From Acanthosepion esculentum (taxonomy: Eukaryota > Mollusca > Cephalopoda > Sepiida > Sepiidae), in NCBI GenBank assembly GCA_964036315.1, contig OZ038495.1:21637391-21701390 (forward strand): a DNA stretch of 64,000 nucleotides, written 5' to 3'. Made by a program: the position numbers and the translations under genes. The notes below the pieces were generated by a model. The model searched no databases and was not told the origin of the DNA. It saw only the letters and a program-made list of their open reading frames with translations. Below, piece after piece: positions 47,552 to 59,769 of this stretch (positions are counted from its first letter, which is position 1; every line of letters starts with the position of its first letter).

Positions 47552-49396
47552 GAAAGAAAGAAAAAAGAAAGAAAGAAAAAAGAAAAGAAAAAAGAAAAGA
47601 AAAAAGAAAGAAAAGAAAAAAGAAAGAAAAGAAAAAAGAAAGAAAAGAAAAAAGAAAGAAAGAAAAAAGAAAGAAAGAAAAAAGAAAGAAAGAAAAAAGA
47701 AAGAAAGAAAAAAGAAAGAAAGAAAAAAGAAAGAAAGAAAAAAGAAAGAAAGAAAAAAGAAAGAAAGAAAAAAGAAAGAAAGAAAAAAGAAAGAAAGAAA
47801 AAAGAAAGAAAGAAAAAAGAAAGAAAGAAAAAAGAAAGAAAGAAAAAAGAAAGAAAGAAAAAAGAAAGAAAGAAAAAAGAAAGAAAGAAAAAAGAAAGAA
47901 AGAAAAAAGAAAGAAAGAAAAAAGAAAGAAAGAAAAAAGAAAGAAAGAAAAAAGAAAGAAAGAAAAAAGAAAGAAAGAAAAAAGAAAGAAAGAAAAAAGA
48001 AAGAAAGAAAAAAGAAAGAAAGAAAAAAGAAAGAAAGAAAAAAGAAAGAAAGAAAAAAGAAAGAAAGAAAAAAGAAAGAAAGAAAAAAGAAAGAAAGAAA
48101 AAAGAAAGAAAGAAAAAAGAAAGAAAGAAAAAAGAAAGAAAGAAAAAAGAAAGAAAGAAAAAAGAAAGAAAGAAAAAAGAAAGAAAGAAAAAAGAAAGAA
48201 AGAAAAAAGAAAGAAAGAAAAAAGAAAGAAAGAAAAAAGAAAGAAAGAAAAAAGAAAGAAAGAAAAAAGAAAGAAAGAAAAAAGAAAGAAAGAAAAAAGA
48301 AAGAAAGAAAAAAGAAAGAAAGAAAAAAGAAAGAAAGAAAAAAGAAAGAAAGAAAAAAGAAAGAAAGAAAAAAGAAAGAAAGAAAAAAGAAAGAAAGAAA
48401 GAAAAAAGAAAGAAAGAAAAAAGAAAGAAAGAAAGAAAAAAGAAAGAAAGAAAAAAGAAAAAAGAAAGAAAAAAGAAAGAAAAAAGAAAGAAAAAAGAAA
48501 GAAAAAAGAAAGAAAAAAGAAAGAAAGAAAAAAGAAAGAAAGAAAAAAGAAAGAAAGAAAAAAGAAAGAAAGAAAAAAGAAAGAAAGAAAAAAGAAAGAA
48601 AGAAAAAAGAAAGAAAGAAAAAAGAAAGAAAGAAAAAAGAAAGAAAGAAAAAAGAAAGAAAGAAAAAAGAAAGAAAGAAAAAAGAAAGAAAGAAAAAAGA
48701 AAGAAAGAAAAAAGAAAGAAAGAAAAAAGAAAGAAAGAAAAAAGAAAGAAAGAAAATAAAGAAAGAAAGAAAATAAAGAAAGAAAGAAAATAAAGAAAGA
48801 AAGAAAATAAAGAAAGAAAGAAAATAAAGAAAGAAAGAAAATAAAGAAAGAAAGAAAATAAAGAAAGAAAGAAAATAAAGAAAGAAAGAAAATAAAGAAA
48901 GAAAGAAAATAAAGAAAGAAAGAAAATAAAGAAAGAAAGAAAATAAAGAAAGAAAGAAAATAAAGAAAGAAAGAAAATAAAGAAAGAAAGAAAATAAAGA
49001 AAGAAAGAAAATAAAGAAAGAAAGAAAATAAAGAAAGAAAGAAAATAAAGAAAGAAAGAAAATAAAGAAAGAAAGAAAATAAAGAAAGAAAGAAAATAAA
49101 GAAAGAAAGAAAATAAAGAAAGAAAGAAAGAAAATAAAGAAAGAAAGAAAATAAAGAAAGAAAGAAAATAAAGAAAGAAAGAAAATAAAGAAAGAAAGAA
49201 AATAAAGAAAGAAAGAAAATAAAGAAAGAAAGAAAATAAAGAAAGAAAGAAAATAAAGAAAGAAAGAAAATAAAGAAAGAAAGAAAATAAAGAAAGAAAG
49301 AAAATAAAGAAAGAAAGAAAATAAAGAAAGAAAGAAAATAAAGAAAGAAAAAAGAAAGAAAGAAAATAAAGAAAGAAAAAAGAAAGAAAGAAAAAA
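47552..49396. repeat. 1.85-kb (GAAA)-derived purine satellite with two period lengths
   Basis: Purine on the plus strand apart from single T's in the second half. After an irregular start, a 15-bp unit (G-AAA-G-AAA-G-AAAAAA) repeats without change from before 47701 to past 48360 (at least 44 copies). It breaks up at 48400-48510 and resumes to about 48750. It then switches to a 17-bp unit (G-AAA-G-AAA-G-AAAATAAA) for about 35 copies to 49350. The 400-600-codon open frames across it (KERKK repeats, FFLS repeats) are artefacts of these periods. One irregularity (an extra GAAA) sits near 49120. Confidence 0.97.
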
Positions 49397-49399
49397 GCA

Positions 49400-51235
49400 A
49401 CTTACAGATCAGATAATTCTGTGACGTCTTTCTCATTGAACATCAACAAAAAATATTAGATAAACTGCAAGAAAATCAAAAGATATAAAAATCAGAAATG
49501 CTTTTAATTGGAAAGAAAAGAACTTTTAAGTTTGAACTAATAAAAATCCTAGTTTCTGATTGGCAGGAAAATACATTGCTATTACATGAAAAAAAAATAC
49601 TACATCATTTTAATGAGCCAATTAGAAATGACTTCAAATAGTGACTCTGAAAACAGATGTATTAAAACAAAAAACAAATGTAAAAATAAAAAAATACACA
49701 AAAAATATAAGGCAACCTCAATAGCTGTCAACAATAGCTATCAACCAGTGATCAGAAAACAGTCTAAGTAGGTATCTCAAACTGCCCTAGTTTATAATGC
49801 AGAACACCAAAGTAGTCAAATTTCCTTCCATTTTAATTGTTGATATCACATTTATTTCCAAGGCTATTTTGATAAAATTAGTATGTAAACAAAGTTTAAT
49901 CTTTTCTCTTTCTAAAAGATACAATTCTTTCTCATGTATTACGATTAAATTTTCACTATTTCAATGACAAACAGCAATTATTTTTGTGTTTTCAAAATTG
50001 ACAATTTCATTTTGGTGTTTTTCAAATTAGCTGTGCTCTGGGTCATGTCTACCACATCAAAATAGTCCCATCATAAAGAAAAAAAGAACTCTCGTCAATT
50101 TAAGGTCACAAAATTACACCAATACAACTTGAGGTGCACAAGAATCAAAAAGAGGGTATACTGTATTCATTTTGTGTAAAACAATCAGGTCCAATGTATT
50201 GCTGTCCAAGTTTGTGAACATCACCAGCTGAAACCCATTTTAAATCCAATTTGTTTCATCAATGGATATTACACAGTTTAATTTCTTTTCTATTTCCTTT
50301 AATGATGTATTTTAAAAACTATATAAAACAATTATTTATTTTTTAAAATAAATTCAAGCTAACAGTTTGGACAAAATAAAACAATATTTTATTTTGTCCA
50401 AACTGTCAGCTCAAATTGTTATTACCTAAGTTATTTATTCTTATTTTCTTTATAAAAATTAACTGAAATAAAATAAAAAATAAAATGGGTATTTTTTAGT
50501 TCTTTAAATTTTACTAATTCTCGTCTGCCTGTGAAAAATGAAAATAGAACTTTTAATACTCATTTATAATATATCACTGTAAACTTAGTAAAAAAAAAAA
50601 ATTTTAAATGCATTTTGAATAATTTGAGTATCTCCTTTGAAGTTAATTTTTGTTTTTATTTGAAAGATTATACCCTAAAATTAATAAAGTAAAAAAAATA
50701 AAACAAAAAATAATCAATTTTATGCATTTAAATAAAGTTTTAACCTTAGACATATTTAAAACATTGTCACAGTTGCTCACTATCTCCATTCTTGAAGAGA
50801 AAATAAATTTAAAAATTCCTGAAAAATCCCATATTTGTCTTGTTTCAAAGTAAATTAGTAAAATTAAGGAATAACTAACTGGATTTTGTAAAAAATAATA
50901 CTTGTTTTTTGCTTAAAACATTTATGTACAGAAAGCCATGATCGGTCATAACCACAGTAGTCTTCAAATGTTAACTCAAAAATGGTATTTAAACTTCACC
51001 TTTTTTGTTCTTAAAACATCCTCATTTAATGGAAAAATCTCTTATTGGAGAAATTTCAATGAAAGATTACAAGTACATTTTTTAAAAATAGATATTCAAT
51101 GTAGATTTTTTGTGTCAAATGGGAAAGAAAATATTTTAGGTTATATGCAAGTACTTATTCTCAACGAAAATGTTTTTTGAGTTTTATTAAATTATTCTCA
51201 TGGTTGAATTTGAAAGTTGGGGTGGAACTGACAAA
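49400..51235. other. AT-rich non-coding stretch
   Basis: No gene recognised. It holds the hairpin at 50357-50411. A patch at 50030-50240 is less AT-rich but unplaced. Confidence 0.55.
50357..50411. repeat. Hairpin with 25-bp arms
   Basis: Left arm 50357-50381 and right arm 50387-50411 pair at 24 of 25 positions around a 5-base loop. No adjacent gene explains it as a terminator. Confidence 0.9.
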
Positions 51236-51239
51236 AAAG

Positions 51240-52010
51240 ATGAGATGCATCACTTCATTATTTGTTAACCTCAAACATACTCATGTGCAACCAGACTGCA
51301 GCTTGGCTGGAAGCAAAATCAGCAACTGAGTGGCAATCAGTTCCTGGCATTTCAAGAAAGCATGCAAAACATATGCGACAAAGACAAGCAACAAGTACTT
51401 TTGAAACTTTATGTGCAAGAAAGGAAATGCTAAAAATGGAAACAGAGAATCATTAACTCGGTCACCAAGCATGGTGGTCCTGTAAGGTCTATTAAAGATT
51501 TACAATAAGCATCAGTTTGAAAACACTGAAAGATCAACTTAGATATACGAAGGTTCTCAGGTGTCAAGATCAACATCAGTGGAAGTAAATTTCAGCTGGA
51601 AGCTGCTCTTTGCAACTACTTAACAGAAAATCAGTTAATCCCCCCACCCCAAGACAAAGGAAAGAAGAAAAGGTACTCAGAGAGTTTGAATATTTAAACA
51701 ACTCTAGCAGTTGTGATGAAAAACAATCACATCAGGTGACCTATTACAAATACCAAGGCCAATGGGTTGTGTTATGATTCCAACTTTTACATTGACTAAG
51801 TCGATACTGCATCATCATTCAGTTCTGTGATGAAGTATTTAGCTCCAACAAAAGGCAGGAATTATTATTTCCGATGACTTTTGTCAGATGATATTGCACA
51901 AGTGGAATCAACATTTGTCTTCAGGAGACATTGATGCAATGCCAGATTCAAATGATGGCTGGATATGGAGTATTTCAGAAAAATTAACCATATCAGAGGC
52001 TTATAAGGAA
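51240..52010 (+). other. Decayed coding-like repeat, unidentified
   Basis: Less AT-rich than its flanks, with plus-strand fragments such as KHGGPVRSIKDLQ, then LKTLKDQLRYTK (51480-51550) and DIDAMPDSNDGWIWSISEKL (51930). The first part vaguely recalls a coiled linker seen in some transposon or zinc-finger proteins (GGPW..., LKxQLRxRK). I do not recognise the family. Stops and shifts are frequent. Confidence 0.35.
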
Positions 52011-52699
52011 ATTCATTTGGCAAATCAACATTAGGAGAAGAAGTACAGAAGAACCCTTTCCAATGTCCAGAAGGTCTTTTCTATCAGTTTAAAACTGAAA
52101 TGTTTAAAAACATGGCTATAAAGTTTTTGTCTTTTTTTCCTTTTGTAAAATGAATTTCTAAGTTTTGTAGTCAATATTGTCCTGTTTTTGGTGAGTTGAA
52201 AATTGCAGAATTCCACAAAATTTTCAAAAATAAGACACAAATATTACAAAAAGTATTACAATGAACAGAGTTGTTTTGTTGAATTATCCAAAAATTAGTA
52301 AAGTTTGAAAGTTTCAGACATATACCTCCAAATGGATACTTTTTTTTTTTATCGTAAATTCAGTATGGTATACTTTTCACCTGTTTTTGCCCTACTAGCA
52401 AATTGTTCTCCTGGCTGTTTTCATGTAGTATAAATATTTTTTTTTATTTATGTACTCATGAAAAAAAAAAATTATCCTCATCTCTGTTCTGCTATGAAGG
52501 ATAGGAAGAAGTTGCAATGGATTGAAATGAAACTTGTATGATCAGTCAGATTTTCCTTTTTGTGTCATATTTTTATGATTTTGTTTTTGAGAATAAAATT
52601 TTCCCAATGTCTATGATGGTCTTAGCTAAGAATTATTGATTCCATTTGCATTATCTTCAAGACTACCTATATGAAATTACATCTATAATGATTTTTAAC

Positions 52700-52855
52700 T
52701 GGTTTTTGGGAACTTTGAATGGTCTTAACTTTGTTGCTAATTGGGCTACCAAGATAAATTTGGTACCATTCTTTATGGTTTGTCAAGATCTTTATACCCA
52801 TTTTAAAGGTTTTTAGATATATTGAAAATACAATTTTAGTTTTGGTTACCTAGTC
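52700..52855 (+). repeat. Dispersed repeat, shared with 23190-23335
   Basis: Shares ordered blocks with the other copy (TTTGAATGGTC, TTGCTAATTGG, AAGATAAATTTGG, TTGTCAAGATCTTTATA, GTTTTTAGATATATTG). Confidence 0.65.
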
Positions 52856-54075
52856 TAAGAAACATTCTCATTTTGGAACATGTTAAATTTTATTTACTTC
52901 AGCAATTTTTTTACTCACTATTCAGGGAAAGACAAATAGAATTTTACATTCCTCTATAAAAATTACAGTTATAAAATTGACTGCTTTCTCATTGCAAAGA
53001 TGTGATTTTTAATTTTGGCATTCTTACAGTTATTTTTTTTTGTATAGAGGACAAGTTTACAAGTCATTTAGAAAATAACTGCTATAGACATTTTACTACA
53101 GATCACAATTTGTTTCTATTTCATAATGTAAAATATATGACTCTTGCTTTTATTCAGAGTAAATAAACAAAAAACAAAGAAAAACTGATGGTTAAATTCT
53201 CTACTTCTTTGCAGTTACTTAACAATAGATGTAAAACAATATAGATGACTCCTCTTTTTTAAATTTAGAATAAAATTAATATTTATTAACTCTTTCACTT
53301 TTCTGAATGATTAAATATATACAACAAACACTGACTAAACAAAAACATACCAATGTCAAAGACTTACTGGGTAAGGAAAACTCATACTACTAACTCATAA
53401 CTTATCCTTCAAATTAACATTACTACTCATTATTATTGGTCAATATCACTTGACTTTCAATCTTTGTAATAATTGAGGAAAAACAACATTTAAGTCAATG
53501 TTCCCATGACATAGCTGTACTTAAAATAACTGCTTCCAAGTAGTTAGAGAAAAATATATCAGATTCTATCTTTAGGATCATGTCAAAGATATCTATAAAA
53601 CAGAAGGTGTGTGTGTGTGTCTGTATGCTATTTATGCACATCCACATTTCTCGACTGATGTTGATGAAGTTGTACACATGTTGCAAATTTACCAAGGTAG
53701 GCCAAGACTAACTTTTCAATCTCCAGACCCCTAGGTTTGGCAGAAGAATTCATAAAACTGAAGGTGGGTACGACTTTATGCAAAAACCAAGGCAAAATTA
53801 CATGGGAATGAAATTTTTACTAGATGAGCTGATGTTCTTTGCACTTAATGCAAAACATCAGCTCATGTTACGGGGTTTGTGTAGAGTGCTTGATAGTTTT
53901 CCTCTGACATTGGCTTCACACAAAAAAATTGCAAGAAACTGAAGAAAAAAAATCTGGTTTTTCATACTACTGTAACAGAGAGAGGCATACACATACACCC
54001 ACATGAATGCAGAGATGCAAATATAACTTTTATTGACTGGAAATGGAAATAGTGTGTATATATCAAAGTACAATT
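52856..54075. other. AT-rich non-coding stretch
   Basis: No gene seen. A hairpin lies at 53824-53866 and a short (GT)n at 53609-53620. Confidence 0.55.
53824..53866. repeat. Hairpin, 18-20-bp arms
   Basis: ATGAGCTGATGTT then CTTTGCA pairs with TGCAAAACATCAGCTCAT across a 5-base loop, with a small bulge. Confidence 0.85.
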
Positions 54076-54079
54076 TGAG

Positions 54080-55125
54080 TTAAGATGTTTGTTTACCGAT
54101 GAGAAACATGATCTCAGGGCAGGAGGCGATGTTTTAAACCTGGGTCACTAGTAAACAATGGGGATGGGTGAGGGACTTGGTTTTGTTTAACAGTATTTGT
54201 TTTGATTAAAAGGTTGAATCAATGTTTAGATATCCCAAAGTATAATTTTGGTGAAACGAGAAGAACTCGTGATTGAGACAAGGTAAAGAATTGGAGAATT
54301 GGTTTACATGTCACAGGATAGTTTTTGGCACTTTGGAAATCATATGATTAGTTGAGGCTCGTGGTAGCTGTGCCAGTCCGAGGGTCAATTGTGATCAGCT
54401 GATCCTTTTTTTATATTAACTCGAGATTTTGCTAATAAGCAAGAGTCAGGGGAAAGAGGCTGTTGTCGAGAGAGTCGCGAGACTGTCGTTGCAGTGAGTC
54501 AAGAGATTTGCGGGAGAATTTTGAAGGAGAGAAAAAAGACTGCCTCCTGTTCTGAGAAGTATGAGACTGGACTATTAGTCATAAACATACCCCAGGCGAT
54601 TCAATACGCGTTTATCACACCCAAACCCTCTCTCTGTTGGGAATTCGCTGGATGCATTTTGTCTTTTTCTTTTATTTTATGTTAAATGTTTTTATTCTCC
54701 CTGTAACCTCTGTTCTGATGTTATATAAACGATGTCAATATTTCCCCCATTGTTATCCAGCTTCTGCAGATATTATTTCTTGTTTTATTTTGCCACAATC
54801 TAATCTTCCTAGTGCCAACTATCACAGCCATGTCCACATCTCCAGTCGACCGTGAACGTATGGACAACACCCCGCTTACTGGATCTAAAAACTAACACAG
54901 CATGGGCAGCGAGCAGGACTTGACCAGTTGACCGGTCGAACTAATCTACGGGTACTCAGAGAGCGTACAGCCAGTTACCCCTAAGTTCGGTTCGAACCGA
55001 GTGGACACCTCAACCCAAAGAGGAAGACGTCGGAGGATGAGGAGCTGGGGACGAAGTGTTAGACTACTTAAAATAAAATCTTGAATAATTTCCTCATTTT
55101 TTATCTGATTTTCTTCAAATATGTC
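54080..55125. other. CpG-containing island, possible LTR-element leader
   Basis: Base composition changes clearly here, with several CpGs (54465-54500; 54840-55060). It has a TATA-like TTATATAAACG at 54720, a short ATG frame MSTSPVDRERMDNTPL (54830) and a perfect 14-base palindrome TCGGTTCGAACCGA (54987-55000). A QPVTPKFGSNRVDTSTQRG reading follows. The layout (promoter-like, leader, small frame) could be the leader of an LTR element or a host exon. I recognise no protein. Confidence 0.35.
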
Positions 55126-55129
55126 AGAA

Positions 55130-55880
55130 AAAGTATGCAAGAAATAAGATAATGTGGTTTTAGTCCTGCTTGCTTCCTTGCGTATAACGAAATATTGCTC
55201 TAAACACCAAGTTTTTTTCGGCCATAACTCTTTGGTTTTTTATCAGATGCTTTCCAAATTTACCATGTAAATTATATATGATACACAAATTGTCTTGCGT
55301 AAATGTTCGGTTTAGATTATTTCAGTTAAGTGGACAAAATATGTGACAAACTACATCCAAAAATCAGTTTTTGCCATTTAGCAAAGAATTTCTTCACGAT
55401 TCTATCCTAAATTAGCATTCGAACAACCTTTGATGCAAAGATTGTTTGAGAAGGATTACTGAAATGTTAAAGGGGGAAAATTCCTGAAGAACCTCTTATT
55501 TACCACAGCTTTACAGGTATTCATGCACTTGCAGTTGAATCAAGCTCTGACGCTTCATCCCTGTTTTTGTTTGATTGTTAGATTTGTGAACAATGCCGTA
55601 CTATTTGAAAGTTATTATGGCCATAGGAAATTTAGTGAATATCTAAAACATTGAAACAATTTAACCCCGAGCATGACCACAGAAGAAAGTTTTATCGATG
55701 GAATTCCTTTGTTAAGATCAATCAAATTCTTGCGAAGGACATACCATAAAAAAGATTTGGGGGTGGGGAAGTAGCTTAGTATACCAATAGATGATGCATG
55801 CAAGCAGACATTTCTAGATGGGGAGGGGTATACAACTGCAGCCATGTACACCCAGGCAACGCCGGGTACCTCAGTTAGTT
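55130..55880 (+). repeat. Unclassified repeat with Helitron-like 3' end
   Basis: Moderate complexity, non-coding. It ends in a G-run rich stretch (55760-55830), then CCCAGGCAACGCCGGG, which folds into a short GC hairpin, then TACCTCAGTTAGT. A GC hairpin about 10 bases before a CTRR-like end is the Helitron pattern, though the last bases read TTAG rather than CTAG. Confidence 0.35.
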
Positions 55881-55884
55881 TCTT

Positions 55885-58800
55885 ATATATCCATCATTTT
55901 ATTTAAAATTTTACCTAAAAGATTAGAATTTGTAAAATTTTTAATATGGATAAAATACCAAGTTGTAGATTTGCATTTTTTTTTATGTGCTTTGATATAG
56001 ATAATTTCCAATCATTTTTATTTCGATTTGAATAAATAATTGTGTTCAAATATTTTATTTCCTCAAATATAATAACACTTGATTACTTGGTATACAAAGA
56101 AAACATATTTGTAATAACTAGAAAATGAAAGAAACTCATCAAACCATATAATAATTATCAATGTGTATATATTTATTTAGATATTTCCTGTCCCATCTGT
56201 GGGGAGTGTAAATCAGTTAGTAAATTTATGAGTGATTACTTCTCTTAGTCATTTAAATAATCTAGACAAATAAAATATTCATATTTAGACAAAATTAGTT
56301 CCCAAGCAAAATGAACTGTTTAATTAATCAGTTTCTTTACTCCTACATTTCTTAGATTGCAGTTTTATTTGTTCAAGCCTTTTATGTGAAGCACTCGGAT
56401 ACCTTTGTCTATTAAGTGATCATCTTGCTTCAACTTGTCTTGAAATAGGTTTTGTCATCTCCATCTTTGTCAATCTGTTGCTAATCTTTTTCATCCAAGA
56501 GATATTTTCCATTGCACTATTTTCATTTTAATATGAAAAGATATTGAACAAAAAGCTATTTATAAAATACTGGGAGTAATCAATGAATCATGGATGCCAT
56601 TGAATATCTAAAAATATGATGGAACAGATTAATTAAATGGTTCATTGGCCACTATTTTAGCTGCAAATTCTTTATCTCCACTTTATTGAATCTTAACTCA
56701 TTGTTTGAAGACTTTTGTTTCATTGCATCTCACTATTAAAACTTTCTAACGATTTCCATCATTTTTGACAGTATGACTGCACTGTCTTTATATAATACTG
56801 ATAATTTAAAAAAAAAAAAAAAAAGAAGAAATATGTCATTGAATAACTGGCTATTTTGTTTTTATTTCCTAATTCAAAGATATCAGACAATGGTATGTGA
56901 ACAATATAAGTAACATAAAGTAGATATTACTCCCACTTCAAAATTGTTGTTAAGGTTTCTCACTCTTATACATTAAAAAGATGTTGCAGAATGGAGGTGA
57001 TATAAAGTCATTTAGTAGACGGATAAATGATATTGAGCTTTAAGTAATCGTCTTTGAGTAGATAAGGTTGAATGTCAAATTTTGCCTGTTGAATAATAAT
57101 GAATCTCCTTAAAAAATAATTCCTAAAGGGCAGAAAGAAGAGAGAGGGAGAGAACCAGAAAACAAAATACCAATCAAATTTGTGTTCATTATGAACCAAA
57201 GTTTATGGGTGTATTCATTAGCTGACAGTCTTTATTGCCTATCATAGAAAGCTAGCTGTTTAAAGCATCTTGTACAATGGTTTCATAGACAGACATCATG
57301 CAACCTTAATGCCTAGAAGACAGCCAATGCATTGTTGAATATTCACAAATGTACTATTATTTTCAGTGACAATAAGAGCAATCATTTCCCTTCGTTTTTA
57401 ATGGTATATCAATGTTTTAAATCTATGTGAATAAACTACAATAGGGATTATATGTCATATTTATCTATTATGAAATATAATACGCATAACATGTTTTACT
57501 ATTTATATTTATGCTCTCAAAATGAAAAATCTAGTGTTACACTTGACCTTTTCATTTTCATATGACTAACAATAGTCACTATTTTAAGTTAAGCAAAGTA
57601 TTAAGTTCCTGATTTCTTGAAAATGCCTTCCTAATTATTTATTATTTTCCTTTATTTCTTTTTAATATTATTAAAGTTATTTTTATACAAAATTGTATAA
57701 CATTTAGAAATGTTTTTATGACAATGGCTACCATACCATATAATGGTTATGTAATACAAAATTATTTTTAAATAGTTTCTTGTAATCATTAATAAAATAT
57801 ATATGAGAAATGGTGATATACTTTACCTATGTAAGACCTTGCAGTACACTGCACTGTTCAAACAAGATTCAAACTGATCTCATCCAATTCTTTATATCCA
57901 ACAATAGTTTTCAATTTCACATTTTATTAGCTACTAAGTTAAATAATACAGAATAAAATCAGCTGACAAATACCAATGAGCTATTTTAACCTGAACAGAA
58001 CCAAGTAACCTAGCTTGTAGATAATTAGAAAATGACTTATTGGGAATTAACCATGTAAAATAAATAATGAAACAAATCCTTAATATGGTGACTATCACAA
58101 CAGCTAGTAAATTAAAAAAGTCCAGCTTATTTTCTTATATTTGCCAACCCTGGTTATTAATGATAAGACTTCTGATGATTATATAACTGATTAAAATTGT
58201 AAGATGACAGAATAAGCAATTTATTAAATAGATAAAAGTAATTATAGAACTGAAGAAAATGCATCTTCATAATTATAGTACATGAATTTGATATTAATGT
58301 TTTAAAGAAAATTACACAACAATTGTTTTGTAAGAACTTATAAGTTTATATGAGTAATCTAAGAACATTAGATGAATTACAGATAAGGACATGCAAACAG
58401 TGTGAGTGGAAAGAGAAACACATGAGCAGTGACCAATACTATTTGCTATTTTCAGCCAAGGAATTTGGTTAAGAGAAAGGTACCAAGCCTAAGAACAAAC
58501 AGAAAAGAAATATAAAGAAGATTAGAGATAGATAAAAGTAGACAGCAAAATGCAGGTTTGAAGGAATTAAGAGAGAGAGAGAGAGAGATGTTTGAAGGTG
58601 AAAAGAAAACTTCAAAAGATTCAAAGAAAGGTTAAGTACAACTGTAAGAAAATGAAGATATTATTAGCTTCTAAGCATGAAATATTGGATACAGTTTTAT
58701 AGGAAAATGCAATTTTGAAAAAACACACCAAAGTGTAATTGAAACTTCAATGTTTACCCACAATATGAGAGGATGCAAAATGTTATTGGCCTGATCCGTA

Positions 58801-58941
58801 TTCAGATGTTTGGCCTATAACTTTTCAGCACTATTTCAGTATGATTTTAAGATCTTTTGTCCATTCTTTTCCAAATTTTGAAGAGCAGGGATTTTGTAGA
58901 TATTTCTTTTTAGTACACCAAAAATCCTGCTCTCTCTCTCA

Positions 58942-58981
<40 letters not shown>

Positions 58982-59255
58982 TTGTATAAGAAACAAAGTT
59001 AAATATCCATTGCCCAAGATAAACTGGCTTATGAGATTATCATTAATCTCTTTGTACTTATTTTGTCTGATCCATAGTAGAACAATTAAGCATACAAGAT
59101 GATTGGTAAATACATTAACAAAGAAATAGAGATCCGTATTCTTGGCATTTCCTTCAATGGCTGAAGACCACAGTTCATTATCTGTATTTTTCATTCAATA
59201 GGATTAAAGCAAGACGTACAGCTCTGCTGACAACAGTTATGACAATTTTTAAATT
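55885..59255. other. AT-rich stretch with microsatellites
   Basis: No coding sense found. Contains A17 near 56809-56824, (GA)n at 58569-58588, and (CT)n with (AC)n at 58930-58979. Confidence 0.6.
58930..58979. repeat. (CT)n(AC)n microsatellite
   Basis: A CT run followed by about 18 AC units. Confidence 0.95.
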
Positions 59256-59261
59256 GATTTC

Positions 59262-59640
59262 TTGCTTTCTTTTTTTTTTTTTTGTTTGTTTAATGGTTTT
59301 ACCCCAACCAAGGAAATAATGCTACTAGAAGTTAGGAGGTTACAGAGAGTGAAAGAGAATGAAAGGACCTTAGTGGGAAAGATTGAAGAAAGAACAAAGG
59401 AACAGTGTTCAATAAGACAGAATATGGCAATTGACAATGCATTTAAATTTTCAAAAATTGTAGTTATTATGGAAGCAAGAAATCAGAAGGGATTTCCACA
59501 GGTAAGAAGTGCAAGAAAAGAAACTGTTAGAGGAAGTGGCTGTTGCATCTAGCTAGTTCAACAGTAAAATGGTGAGACCTACTTGCCAACTTAGTTGTAC
59601 ACTTAAATTCATGCGATCAAGGAACATTCTGTATAGTTTT
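59262..59640 (-). pseudogene. LINE 3' end with poly(A), same family as 43.5 kb
   Basis: Minus strand: EFKCTTKLASRSHHFTVELARC near 59570, then after a shift SCTSYLWKSLLISCF and FKCIVNCHI near 59430. The 3' UTR (CTCTGTAACCTCC...GGTTGGGGTAAAACC) and poly(A) follow, seen as T's at 59271-59283. 5'-truncated and frameshifted, older than the 17-kb copy. Confidence 0.82.
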
Positions 59641-59641
59641 T

Positions 59642-59768
59642 CATATACAAATGGGTGCAGAAAAGTTCTTCGGTCACTCCACTTACCAAAAACTGACCAA
59701 ACATCAAAATTTGTTTGAGAATCTCTACTTGGGTGGTATAAGAATTTTAAAGCACCCATTTGTATATG
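59642..59768. repeat. Short MITE with 17-bp perfect inverted ends
   Basis: CATATACAAATGGGTGC at the left and its exact reverse complement at the right. Similarity continues inward (GGGTGC...AAA.TTCTT on both sides). 127 bp. TA occurs at both outer edges, consistent with Tc1/mariner-type insertion. It lies at the 5' end of the LINE fragment 59262-59640. Related by termini to 42199-42308. Confidence 0.7.
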
Positions 59769-59769
59769 C

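Noticed and set aside
47495..49436. Open frames of 419, 432 and 634 codons over the purine satellite
   Set aside because: They are pure KERKK or FFLS repeats produced by 15- and 17-bp units with no stop codon. There is no domain and the region is a simple repeat.
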